Below are positions 37,101 through 44,845 of a DNA stretch of 64,000 nt, piece by piece. Every line of letters begins with the position of its first letter. The stretch's first letter is position 1. The stretch lies in assembly GCA_001941065.1 (NCBI GenBank), contig MSHJ01000018.1, positions 1 to 64,000 of the forward strand, in the 5' to 3' direction. Origin of the DNA: Alistipes sp. Zagget8 (GTDB taxonomy: Bacteria; Bacteroidota; Bacteroidia; Bacteroidales; Rikenellaceae). The notes below the pieces were generated by a model, which saw nothing but the letters and a program-made list of their open reading frames with translations, was not told the origin of the DNA and ran no database searches. Made by a program: the position numbers and the translations under genes.

Positions 37101-37398
37101 CGCGATCCGGGTGCCTTATTATTCCGGCTATTACGGACAGTGGGGCTGGGCAGATTACGGCACCTCCTACGTGCGTGAGGGCCGCCTGGCCCATGTGGGA
37201 ACCCACCGTCACAACCCTGCGGACCGCAATGAGGCCTATGTGTTCACCTATCTCTACAAGGTGTGCCTCGAGGTACCCCGCGGAGCCCGGGAACTGCGCC
37301 TGCCCGACGACCGGCAGGTCGTGCTTTTCGCCGCGACGCTTTCCGACGATCCCTGTTCCGAGGTGCATTACCTGACCGAACCGCGGGAATTACCGTAA
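34195..37398 (+). CDS. Secreted GH38 alpha-mannosidase
   Basis: A 1067-residue retaining, Zn-dependent alpha-mannosidase with a signal peptide (LLFAGTAQAQ). The N-terminal catalytic domain has the metal motif NAHFDTQWRWD (H44, D46). The nucleophile Asp is in FLPDCFGFGYTLP (D157). The helical domain carries the metal His in IWHQFHDDLTGTS. The long C-terminal beta domains follow (VVVYNPSAYRSRTLAEAEV, NRIYRVSLDERGDIVSVVDK, LLTFSAPRHAGVLG). A late beta-sandwich (about 880-1060) is an extra module. The enzyme would release alpha-mannose from the PUL substrate in the periplasm. Confidence 0.95.
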   Translation: MKHYGLKPLLCAAAVLLFAGTAQAQGQTPPAGKKYRAYLVSNAHFDTQWRWDVQRSIDEFLLNTLDQNFRLLEDYPDYLINFEGAVKYAWAKEYYPERYERLKKYVAEGRWHLTGSTWDATDPNVPSAESFFRNVLLGQEFFKSEFGRKATDIFLPDCFGFGYTLPTIAAHCGLIGFSTQKLSWRTRPFYGDRKYPFQIGLWRGVDGAQVMAALDGGGYGWNPTGDLTRSEELIRRAEESGIGTAYRYYGTRSTEKRGDRGGSPLPRTVRNLFRYLGSDGPVELVVARADQLYKDYLPFSEHPELPVYDGELLMDVHGTGCYTAHSELKRFNRRSEQLADAAERSSVMADYLGVLDYPKQALNEEWRRFIWHQFHDDLTGTSIPRAYEFTWNDYLIAQSRFADIAQTATGAVASLLDTRTKGEPVVVYNPSAYRSRTLAEAEVEVAAPAGWEGVSVYGPDGRRVPAQVLSVREGRMRLLFAADVPSVGYAVYDVRPGRRAVPGGVLKASGRTVENRIYRVSLDERGDIVSVVDKRHGRELVGKGGFFGLVAFPENKSDRWPAWEILKEVVDRQPERVGERAEITVEECGPLRATLRVVRRYGASELVQHISLTDGAADDRIDVRTEADWRSPRTLLKAQFPMSFESPKARYDLGIGTVERGNNTPTQYEVYAQHWAGMSAPDGRYGVAVLNDCKYGWDKPSDDNLRLTLLHTPTADGDYFPFQSALDIGHHRFTYSIVGHAGDYAAGEIVRKGEQLNQRLLTFSAPRHAGVLGRSYGFVGSSDDGVAVKAVKKAEDGDGYIVRVYETAGAARQARLKFPAEIVSAEEVNGIEEPVGPAAFAGRELQVSVGRYAPKTYRVRLAAPAVRAPEYRQKQVTLPFNAAVISSDAFCALANMDSLWNSYSGELLTRRVEADGIGFRIGEPDFGNAVRCSGQTIALPAGGYDKLYLLVASSEGDRDAVVEVDGVKHAIRVPYYSGYYGQWGWADYGTSYVREGRLAHVGTHRHNPADRNEAYVFTYLYKVCLEVPRGARELRLPDDRQVVLFAATLSDDPCSEVHYLTEPRELP

Positions 37399-37429
37399 CA
37401 ATACAGAATCGACAAAAACAGATAAACCG

Positions 37430-40400
37430 ATGAAAATTCAGAATTATGTAAACCGGGCGCTGCTGCTCAATGCCGCGGTGATCTCCGCGGCAGGAAGCGC
37501 TTCCGCCGCCGGGACGCAGGGGGCTTCCGAGGATTCAGGCCGTGCGGCCGCCGCTCCGCAGCGGCCCAATGTGATCTTCTTCCTGGTGGACGACCTCGGC
37601 TGGAGCGACATCGCCTCGTTCGGCAGCCGTTTCTACGAAACGCCCAACATCGACGCGCTGGGACGTGACGGCGTGCGTTTCACCAATGCCTACACGACCT
37701 GCCACGTCTCCTCGCCGGCCCGTGCGAGCATCCTGACGGGGTGCTATCCGGCCACGATCAACATGACCGACTGGCTGCCCGGCCGCCGGGAGTTCCCCTT
37801 CCAGCAGCTGCGCAACGTGGAGGTCAATCAGGACCTTCCCGCCGGAGTGCCGACCATCGCCGAGACACTGCACGACAACGGCTATCATACGGCCATCATC
37901 GGCAAGTGGCATCTGGGTGAAACGGGCTCCACGCCCGAGGAGCACGGTTTCGACATGCACATCCCGCACGGCTACCTGAAAGGGTGGCCCGCCCGCGGCT
38001 ACATGGCTCCGTTCGGCATGAACGGCTTCGACGGTGAAAAGGGCGAATACCTCACCGACCATCTTACGGACGAGGCGCTCCGCTATATCGAGACGAACCG
38101 GAACGAACCGTTTTTCCTCTTCATGTCCCACTTTGCCGTGCACGATCCGATTCAGGGCCGTGCGGACCTGGTGGAGAAATACCGCAGGAAATTGCAGTCG
38201 ATGCCGCCGTCGGAGCTGCCGCCCTTCATTCTGGAAGGAAACCCCGACGATCCCGATCCCGCTTCGGCCGAGGAGTTGCTGCGCTGCCTGGACGATCCGA
38301 CCTATGCCCCTCACAAGGCCCTGCCGCACCGCCGGGTGAAGATCAAGCAGATTCAGGACAACGTGGAGTTTGCGGCGATGGTCGAGAGCATGGACGAGAG
38401 TATGGGGCGTATCGTTGCCAAACTCAAGGAGCTGGGGCTCTATGAGAATACGGTGATCGTCTTTTTCGCCGACAACGGCGGTATGTCGGCCGCCAATTAC
38501 GGCGGTCCCAACCGTGTCATCCTGCCCGGACAGCTCGATGCGGCCTACTCCAGTTCGATGCTTCCGCTGCGCGGCGGCAAGGGGTGGATGTACGAGGGCG
38601 GCCTGCGCGTGCCGATGGTCATGAAGGCTCCCGGATCGAAGGCCGGCGAATGCGACAAGCCGGTGGTCAGCGTCGATTTCTATCCGACGCTCCTCAGCCT
38701 GACAGGTACGCCGCTTCCCCGCGACAGCAAGGCCGAGGGCGTGGACATTTCGCCGCTGCTCCGGAAGAAGAAGATGAAGGACCGTCCCATTTTCTGGCAT
38801 TTCCCGCATTACAGCAACCACGGCCTGCAGAGTCCCGGCGGCGCGGTCCGTTACGGGGACTACAAGCTGATCGAATATTATGAGAACGGCACCGTGCAGC
38901 TCTACGACCTGTCGAAGGACATCGGCGAAAAGCACGACCTTGTCGCCCGGATGCCCGAAAAGGCCGAGGGGCTGAAACGCATGCTTCACGAATGGCGCGA
39001 ATCGGTCGGGGCACGCATGATGCCCGAAAATCCGAATTTCGATGCCCGTATTGCGGCCAAGCGCGAAGCCGAAGTCTGCCCCGACCGCTGGTGGCCGATG
39101 TTCACGCAGTACGACGGCGGCCTGTTCGGCGAACGGGTGGATTTGTGGCGCAACCACCGCTTGTGGTACGTGGCCGGGGAGGATTTCATCCTCAAGGGCT
39201 TCGAGTCGCGCCCCGGCAAGCATCCGTGGCAGGGCGAACACGTCGGCAAGTGGCTCCATGCCGCGACGCTGGCATACCGCCATACCGGCGACAGGAAGCT
39301 CAAGGCGGCGCTGGACAGCGTCGTGGAACGCCTGATCGCCACCCAGCTGCCGGATGGCTATCTGGGAACCTACGATGCGGCTTCGACCTTCGTGGCCAAA
39401 CCCGACGACGGCACGAAATATATGTGGGATGTCTGGACACACCGCTATAACCTCTACGGATTGCTGACCTACGAGTCTTTCTTCCCCGACGAACGGGTGC
39501 TCGACGCCTGCCGCCGGATGGGCGATCTGCTGATCGCTACGTTCGGTGACGGCAAGAACGACCTGACCGAAAACGGCACGCGGGCGGGAATGTCCTCCAC
39601 GACGCTGCTCGAATCCATCGTGATGCTTTACGAGCGGACGGGCGAGCGGCGCTACCTCGATTTTGCCAGGCGTATCGTGGCCGTGAGCGAGGCCAATGCG
39701 AAGCTGCACCTGCTGGGCGAGATGCTCACGCCCGAGGCCGATGTGGTGAAACCGGGCGACGGCAAGGTCTACCAGCTGCTGTCGAATCTGCTGGGCTATT
39801 TCCGCCTCTATCAGGTGACGGGCGATGCGCAGTATCTCAAGGCCGTGCAGGCGGCGTGGGGGAGTGTTCGCAAACACCATCTGCTCACGACGGGCGGCGT
39901 CTGGAGCCGGGCCACGGAGTACAACGGCAACAAGGAGTGTTTCGCTTACGAGACGGCTTTCGATCCCCGGCAGATCGTGGTGGAGAATTGCAGCAACGTG
40001 ACCTGGATTCAGCTCTGCCTGCAGCTTTTCGACCTGACGGGTGTCCGCAAGTTCATGGACGAAGCCGAGAAGTGCACCTTCAACGACCTGTTCGGACACC
40101 AGTGCACGGATGGCGTGGACGGCTGTTACTACACCGCGCCCAACCAGAGCCGCCCGCCTTATGTGGATAAGATTCACTGCTGCAACTCGAGTGCGCCGCG
40201 GGCGATGGAGCTGATGGCGGACCATATCGCCGGAGAGATCGACAACTGCCTTTCGCTCAATATGCTGACTCCGGCCGTTGTGACGGTCAATACCAAATTC
40301 GGCGGCGGACAGCTGGTAGTTTCGGGCAATTATCCGCTGGGCAACGAGGTGAATGTGGCGGTGAACACGGCCCGCCAGCCCCATATCTACAAGGAGTACG

Positions 40401-40837
40401 CCATCGAATTCCGGGTGCCGGTCAACACGCAGCTGAAAAGCGTGGAGGTAAACGGTGCGGAGGTGGAATACACCACCAACAAACGGGGATATGTCTCGGT
40501 CAAGAGGACATGGAAGCCGGGCGACCGGATGCGTATTGTGCTCGACTACCGGCTCCGGGCCGATATTCAGACGGGTGCCGGCGGAAAGAAATGGCTGGCT
40601 TTCAGCTACGGTCCGCTGGCATTGGCGCAGCGGATTACCGCCGATGAAAACACCGAACCTTTTGCCGGCATGGCGTTGGATACGCCCGAAGCGCGTAAGG
40701 CCCTGCTTGCCGGATTCGAAAAGAAGATGTCGGACGGGGTTCCGCATTTCACGGTCGGGAATACCGGAGTGGTGTTGATGCCTTATAGTTATGCGGGCAG
40801 CAGGGAGTCGGGGCCCCGGACCTATTTTGCCTTGTAG
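37430..40837 (+). CDS. Sulfatase - GH127 (beta-L-arabinofuranosidase type) fusion
   Basis: A 1135-residue exported bifunctional protein. A signal peptide covers about residues 1-27. Residues 45-530 are a full S1 sulfatase: VIFFLVDDLGWSDIASFGS, formylglycine site S94-S-P-A-R98, IGKWHLGETGS, VFFADNGGMSA, GGKGWMYEGGLRVP. Residues 565-1130 are a DUF1680/GH127 enzyme: HVGKWLHAATLAYRHTGDRK, the acid/metal segment VVENCSN (E852, C854) and the Cys pair HCCNSSAPRA (C917, C918), where GH127 enzymes have their nucleophile and Zn ligands. One of the usual four Cys (first of CxxC) is not seen. The junction is open and in frame, without a stop or start. It is the last gene of the operon. Confidence 0.92.
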   Translation: MKIQNYVNRALLLNAAVISAAGSASAAGTQGASEDSGRAAAAPQRPNVIFFLVDDLGWSDIASFGSRFYETPNIDALGRDGVRFTNAYTTCHVSSPARASILTGCYPATINMTDWLPGRREFPFQQLRNVEVNQDLPAGVPTIAETLHDNGYHTAIIGKWHLGETGSTPEEHGFDMHIPHGYLKGWPARGYMAPFGMNGFDGEKGEYLTDHLTDEALRYIETNRNEPFFLFMSHFAVHDPIQGRADLVEKYRRKLQSMPPSELPPFILEGNPDDPDPASAEELLRCLDDPTYAPHKALPHRRVKIKQIQDNVEFAAMVESMDESMGRIVAKLKELGLYENTVIVFFADNGGMSAANYGGPNRVILPGQLDAAYSSSMLPLRGGKGWMYEGGLRVPMVMKAPGSKAGECDKPVVSVDFYPTLLSLTGTPLPRDSKAEGVDISPLLRKKKMKDRPIFWHFPHYSNHGLQSPGGAVRYGDYKLIEYYENGTVQLYDLSKDIGEKHDLVARMPEKAEGLKRMLHEWRESVGARMMPENPNFDARIAAKREAEVCPDRWWPMFTQYDGGLFGERVDLWRNHRLWYVAGEDFILKGFESRPGKHPWQGEHVGKWLHAATLAYRHTGDRKLKAALDSVVERLIATQLPDGYLGTYDAASTFVAKPDDGTKYMWDVWTHRYNLYGLLTYESFFPDERVLDACRRMGDLLIATFGDGKNDLTENGTRAGMSSTTLLESIVMLYERTGERRYLDFARRIVAVSEANAKLHLLGEMLTPEADVVKPGDGKVYQLLSNLLGYFRLYQVTGDAQYLKAVQAAWGSVRKHHLLTTGGVWSRATEYNGNKECFAYETAFDPRQIVVENCSNVTWIQLCLQLFDLTGVRKFMDEAEKCTFNDLFGHQCTDGVDGCYYTAPNQSRPPYVDKIHCCNSSAPRAMELMADHIAGEIDNCLSLNMLTPAVVTVNTKFGGGQLVVSGNYPLGNEVNVAVNTARQPHIYKEYAIEFRVPVNTQLKSVEVNGAEVEYTTNKRGYVSVKRTWKPGDRMRIVLDYRLRADIQTGAGGKKWLAFSYGPLALAQRITADENTEPFAGMALDTPEARKALLAGFEKKMSDGVPHFTVGNTGVVLMPYSYAGSRESGPRTYFAL

Positions 40838-40861
40838 ACAGCCTGAATGACCAATAAAAAA

Positions 40862-40891
40862 AGGGACCGAATCTTTTCGGTCCCTCTTTTT
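40862..40891. terminator. Strong bidirectional terminator ending the PUL
   Basis: AGGGACCGAA (40862-40871), loop TCTT, TTCGGTCCCT (40876-40885), then C and T5. An A run precedes it, so it also serves the convergent kinase operon on the minus strand. The stem is a perfect 10 bp. Confidence 0.93.
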
Positions 40892-40899
40892 CGTGCCCC

Positions 40900-42228
40900 T
40901 TATTTGCGCGGCAGGGTCGCCACCACGCGCGTGCCGTCCGTGTAGTCGGGGTCGATATGGATCTCCCCGCCCAAGTGGCGGACGATCAGGCGGCAGAGGT
41001 ACAACCCCAGTCCGTTGCCCTGGCTGAAGGTGTCGAGTTTGGTGAAACGCTCGAAGACATAGTCGTATTGGTCGGGCGGGATGCCGCACCCGGTGTCCGT
41101 GACGGTGATGTGGAAATGCTCTTCGTCCTGCCGGCCGCATTCGAGACGAACCTGCCCCTGACGGGTGAACTTGTGCGCATTGCCGAGCAGCGCCGCAATG
41201 AGGATCGTGAGGTATTTCTCGCTCGAAAGCGCGGCGAGAGGCTCTGTGGGAATGCCGTCGGCATAGATTACACCGGCCTTGGGAAACCGGATCTTCATCA
41301 CCCGCAGCTGTGTGCGGCACAGGGCGCAGATGTCCAGATAGTCGTGCGGCAGCGGTTCGGTGAGGTTCTCGAGGTAAGAGACCTCGAGCAGGTCGTCGAA
41401 CAGGTAGCGCAGCTGGCGGCGGCTTTCCTGAATGATCTCGCAGTACTGCGCATGGGCCTCGGGCAGGACCTCCTCGGTGCAGAGCAGTTCCGAGAACCCG
41501 GCGATGCTGTTCAGCGGCGTGCGCACCTCGTGGCATATCGAGTTGATGAAGGCGGCCTTCTTTTCCTCGCTTTCGCGGACATGCTGCATCTGTTGCAGCA
41601 GTTCGCGCTGAAGCCGCTGGGTGCGGCGGTTTCCGGTGTAGATGAACGCGATTCCCGCTCCGATCGCTGCGAGCAGCAGGGCCAGCGAGATGAGCGCTTT
41701 CTTGTGGTGGTGGGCGGAGAGCAGCGCCTTGTCGAGTTCCAGCCGGTCCAGTTCATACGAAGCCTGCATTTCGCGCATCGTCTGGCTCTGTTGCAGGTGC
41801 ATGACCGAATCCTGCACCTGCACGGCACGTTCGAAGGCCACGCAGGCTTCGGCGTCGCGGTGCAGGAGGTGGAGCATCCGGGCGCGTTTCTGATAGCCTC
41901 CCGTGAAGCTGACGCCCGGAATGGGATGTTGTTCGGCCAGGCGGATCAGCGAATCGGCGTAGGCGAGCGCCCGGGCATAGTCGCCGCATTCGACGGCTTT
42001 CCGGTAGTCCTCGCGGTAGCTGCGCGTGCGGGCCATGGTCAGCCGGTCCCGGCGGATCGACTCGATGAACTGGCTGGGCAGGAAGAGATGCATTCCGGGG
42101 TTTCCGCCGAACGCATCGTCTCCGTCCCGGGGTATCCGGGGCTGTGCGGCGCACGGATGCGGTCCGGCTGTCAGGGTCAGCAGCAGCAAGGCGGCTGCGG
42201 CGAGGGTATGTCGGATGCGTCCGGTCAT
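40900..42228 (-). CDS. Membrane sensor histidine kinase, intact
   Basis: A 442-residue kinase. The ATG at 42228 (MTGRIRHTLA) is chosen because upstream sequence in this frame lies antisense-shifted within the preceding kinase gene. Signal peptide or TM at about 8-27; periplasmic TPR-like helices at 55-170; TM at 179-197. The HisKA H-box is FINSICHEVRTPLNSI with H233. The N-box is LLGNAHKFT, G1 DTGCGIPP, F-box YVFERFTKLD and G2 QGNGLGLYLC. All catalytic motifs are intact. Its start overlaps the stop of the degenerate kinase by 4 nt (ATGA), so the two are translated together. The likely partner is the single receiver upstream. Confidence 0.93.
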   Translation of the reverse strand: MTGRIRHTLAAAALLLLTLTAGPHPCAAQPRIPRDGDDAFGGNPGMHLFLPSQFIESIRRDRLTMARTRSYREDYRKAVECGDYARALAYADSLIRLAEQHPIPGVSFTGGYQKRARMLHLLHRDAEACVAFERAVQVQDSVMHLQQSQTMREMQASYELDRLELDKALLSAHHHKKALISLALLLAAIGAGIAFIYTGNRRTQRLQRELLQQMQHVRESEEKKAAFINSICHEVRTPLNSIAGFSELLCTEEVLPEAHAQYCEIIQESRRQLRYLFDDLLEVSYLENLTEPLPHDYLDICALCRTQLRVMKIRFPKAGVIYADGIPTEPLAALSSEKYLTILIAALLGNAHKFTRQGQVRLECGRQDEEHFHITVTDTGCGIPPDQYDYVFERFTKLDTFSQGNGLGLYLCRLIVRHLGGEIHIDPDYTDGTRVVATLPRK

Positions 42229-44309
42229 GGCCTGAGGGGAATTGTGAAGATGAACCGGGCCCCTTGCGTGTAGCCTGTGTCGAGGCGTATCGAACCCGCG
42301 AGGTGCCCGGCGATCATGCGGCAGAGCGCGAGGCTCAGGCCGCGCGACTCGGACGAAGGTCCGGACAGCGGACCGAACAGCTCCTCGCGCCGTTCGGGCG
42401 GGACGCCGCAGCCGGTGTCGGTGACCTGCACGCGGAGTTCGTTGGCGCCGGAATCGGTCTCGTAGCTGAGCGTGATGCGCCCCTTGCTGGTGAATTTGCC
42501 GGCGTTGTCGAGCATTGCGCGGACCACCAGCGTGAAATACTTGGGATGCGTCGGAACGATGCACGCCTCTTCCGGGGTTTCGATCGTGCATTCGATGTCC
42601 TGTCCCTGCCGGAGCCGGTACATCGTGAGCAGTTCCGTGCGGCACAGCCGGTCGATGTCCACCGGTTCGAGCCGCAGTCTTTCGGTCAGGCTGTCGAGGC
42701 TGGCGGCTTCGAGCATGTTGTCGAGCTTCGAGAGCAGGACATCGGTGTTCCCGCGGATATCTTCGAGCAGCTGCATCCGGTCGGCGGCAGGAGCTTCGGC
42801 GGTCATCAGCGCGTGCGCCGTCCGGTCGATGGCCTCCAGCGGCGGGCCGATGCCGCGGCAGATCGTGTTGACGAAGATCGATTTCATCTGTTCGCTCTCC
42901 TGCGCCTTGCGGGCATGGCGGGCGATGTCGGCCTGGAGACGGCGGTTGCGGCGCAGCGCCAGGGCGAGATAGACGCCCGTTCCGAGCAGCAGGACCCCGA
43001 AAGCGATGAACGAGATGAGCGCCGCCATGCGGTTGCGGATCAGGGCATGGGTCTCGGCGAGCTGGCGACGGTCCATATCGTGGCGCAGGCGGATGGTTTC
43101 GCTCCGCTCGTGCTGTCCGGCGTTGAAGATCGAGTCCTGCACCTCCCACGTGCGTTCGTAAGCGGCATATGACTCTTCGCTGCGGCCCGCCCGGGCGAGC
43201 ATCAGGCTCCGGTCGCGGTGCACCTGGTAGATTTTCGCGGGGTTCATGCGGAAATAGCCTTTTCCTTGGCCGATCATCGTAATCAGCGAGTCGCAGTAGA
43301 GGACACTCCGGTCGTAATTGCCCCGGATGCCTTTCCAGAGGTACCCCAGTTCATAGAGATAAGTCTTGTTGCGCAGCAGATTCTCCCCTTCGGCGTTCAG
43401 CATACGCTGGCGGAACTCTTCGAAATGCTTTTCGGTCAGGTCGTCGCGCCCGATGTTGAGCGTGCAGCGGATCAACTGCCGGAAGGGATTCACATAGCTG
43501 TTGTCGCGGTAGAGCCAGGGGCGGCGGCCCAGCCGGTCCTCGGCGGCGTAATAGCTGTCGAGCAGGTCGATGTAATCCGCGGTGAGCTTCACCTGTTTGT
43601 CGTAACTTTTGGACTGGTTGTAGGCGCCGCTGAGCACGTAGTAGACGAGGCTGCTGAAATTGTGCCGGACGACCGTGCCGGGCATTCGGCGGGTGAGTTC
43701 GAACGCCTCTTCCCAGAGCTCGGTCTGGGGAACGAAGGCGTACCTTATCCCTTTTTCGTAGTAACCGATCGTCACGCCGGCGTGTCCCTTCAGCAGGAGC
43801 CGCTTCACCCGGTGGAAAACGTTGTCCGGATGTGCCGCGTCGTCGTCGCACCACTTGCTGATGGCGTGGGCCAGCCGGAGCGCCTTTTCCTTGTCGTATT
43901 CGCTGCGCAGGCGGTAGAATCCGTCGCTCATTTCGGCGAAAGCGTCCATCCCTTCCTCGGGGGTTCCGGGGGTCAGTTCGCGCAGTTTCGAGATATAGTG
44001 ACGAAGCGAGTCTTCTTTTTCGGGATAAGGGGCGTATTGTGCGACGACGGGTACGGCGGCCACGGCCATGGCGTAGGTGTCGCCGATAGCTGCGGCTTCG
44101 CGGAAAAGCTGGATCGAATAGACCAGGTTGAGGTTCGAATCTTCGTTGATGTCCTTCAGGTCGAGCAGCAGCTGCACCCGTTTTTGGGGGTTCGCGGTGT
44201 GTGCCAGCTTTTGCTGCAGACTGTCCGATAGCTGACGCTGCGCCCGGGCGCCCGGGGCAGAGCACAACAGGACGCATATCACGAGGAATATGTGTCGAAA
44301 AAAGGACAT
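42225..44309 (-). CDS. Membrane sensor kinase lacking the phospho-accepting His
   Basis: A 694-residue paralogue with a larger periplasmic sensor. Signal peptide (LLCSAPGARA), TPR-type helical repeats to about residue 410, TM at 430-451. Where the intact kinase reads ICHEVRTPL, this protein reads ICRGIGPPL, with Arg at position 485 in place of His; the following Glu and Arg-Thr are also lost. The ATPase N-box (LDNAGKFT) and G1 (DTGCGVPP) persist, but the G2 loop is altered (SSESRGLSLAL). I infer that it cannot autophosphorylate on itself and may act as a sensor or allosteric partner of the downstream kinase. The stop overlaps the next start by 4 nt. Confidence 0.9.
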   Translation of the reverse strand: MSFFRHIFLVICVLLCSAPGARAQRQLSDSLQQKLAHTANPQKRVQLLLDLKDINEDSNLNLVYSIQLFREAAAIGDTYAMAVAAVPVVAQYAPYPEKEDSLRHYISKLRELTPGTPEEGMDAFAEMSDGFYRLRSEYDKEKALRLAHAISKWCDDDAAHPDNVFHRVKRLLLKGHAGVTIGYYEKGIRYAFVPQTELWEEAFELTRRMPGTVVRHNFSSLVYYVLSGAYNQSKSYDKQVKLTADYIDLLDSYYAAEDRLGRRPWLYRDNSYVNPFRQLIRCTLNIGRDDLTEKHFEEFRQRMLNAEGENLLRNKTYLYELGYLWKGIRGNYDRSVLYCDSLITMIGQGKGYFRMNPAKIYQVHRDRSLMLARAGRSEESYAAYERTWEVQDSIFNAGQHERSETIRLRHDMDRRQLAETHALIRNRMAALISFIAFGVLLLGTGVYLALALRRNRRLQADIARHARKAQESEQMKSIFVNTICRGIGPPLEAIDRTAHALMTAEAPAADRMQLLEDIRGNTDVLLSKLDNMLEAASLDSLTERLRLEPVDIDRLCRTELLTMYRLRQGQDIECTIETPEEACIVPTHPKYFTLVVRAMLDNAGKFTSKGRITLSYETDSGANELRVQVTDTGCGVPPERREELFGPLSGPSSESRGLSLALCRMIAGHLAGSIRLDTGYTQGARFIFTIPLRP

Positions 44310-44344
44310 TTGCTGGGACGACGCTTTTGCGGAGGCTAAAGTAG

Positions 44345-44378
44345 TAAAAAAACAGACCGGACAAAACTTCCGGTCTGT
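44345..44378 (-). terminator. Terminator between response regulator and kinase genes
   Basis: On the minus strand ACAGACCGGA and TCCGGTCTGT (plus positions 44352-44361 and 44369-44378) form a 10-bp stem followed by T7. It lies between the response-regulator stop and the first kinase start, so the kinases need read-through or their own promoter. Confidence 0.85.
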
Positions 44379-44407
44379 TCTTCGGGAAAAAGGGCGTATT
44401 GCGGCCG

Positions 44408-44788
44408 CTATTTAAGGTATTTGTCGAGATACATTTTCAGTTCGCGCGGCATGACGGGCTTGGTGATGAAGCCGTTGCATCCGGCCTCTTCGGCGATGCG
44501 CCGGTCGGTGTCGAAGGCATAGGCCGTCTGCATGATGACGGGCAGTTCGGTCGTGTGGAGACGAATCTCCTTCAGGGCCTCGATTCCGTCCATCACCGGC
44601 ATTTTTATATCCATCAGTACGGCATCGGGATGCTCTGCGAGCGCGTACTCCACCGCTTCTTTTCCGTTTTTGGCCCAAAGCAGATTATACTCTTTCTTGA
44701 GTATTATTTCCAGCAGCTTGTAGTTGCTTTCGACATCTTCCGCAATCAGGATCAGCGGTTTACGCTCCGATGTGTTGTTATCAGTCAT
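44408..44788 (-). CDS. Single-domain response regulator (CheY-like receiver)
   Basis: 126 residues, only a receiver domain. The acidic pocket is E17-D18, the phospho-acceptor D60 (VLMDIKMPVMDG), the switch Thr T88 (MQTAYAF) and K110 (FITKPV). There is no DNA-binding or enzymatic output domain. It precedes the two sensor kinases on the same strand, so it may be their phosphate acceptor, with output by protein-protein contact or a phosphorelay to another protein. A receiver alone with two kinases that themselves lack receivers suggests that part of the pathway is encoded elsewhere. Confidence 0.93.
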   Translation of the reverse strand: MTDNNTSERKPLILIAEDVESNYKLLEIILKKEYNLLWAKNGKEAVEYALAEHPDAVLMDIKMPVMDGIEALKEIRLHTTELPVIMQTAYAFDTDRRIAEEAGCNGFITKPVMPRELKMYLDKYLK

Positions 44789-44811
44789 TTCGGTTAAAAT
44801 TGCAATTACTG

Positions 44812-44819
44812 CAAATATA
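44812..44819 (-). promoter_or_regulatory. -7 box of the response-regulator promoter
   Basis: TATATTTG on the minus strand, 23 nt upstream of the response-regulator ATG. No convincing -33 element is seen. It lies in the 57-nt gap after the M23 gene, so the regulator probably starts a new transcript. Confidence 0.45.
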
Positions 44820-44845
44820 GAAAATTTTTTGCAATCCCCTGCTCA

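Noticed and set aside
37535..41536. A 1333-codon minus-strand open frame
   Set aside because: Antisense to the sulfatase-GH127 fusion and crossing the terminator; no family features.
42229..43149. A 307-codon N-terminal extension of the intact kinase
   Set aside because: The extension lies inside the upstream kinase gene in another frame and is low-complexity; the ATG at 42228 gives a proper signal sequence and an ATGA overlap.
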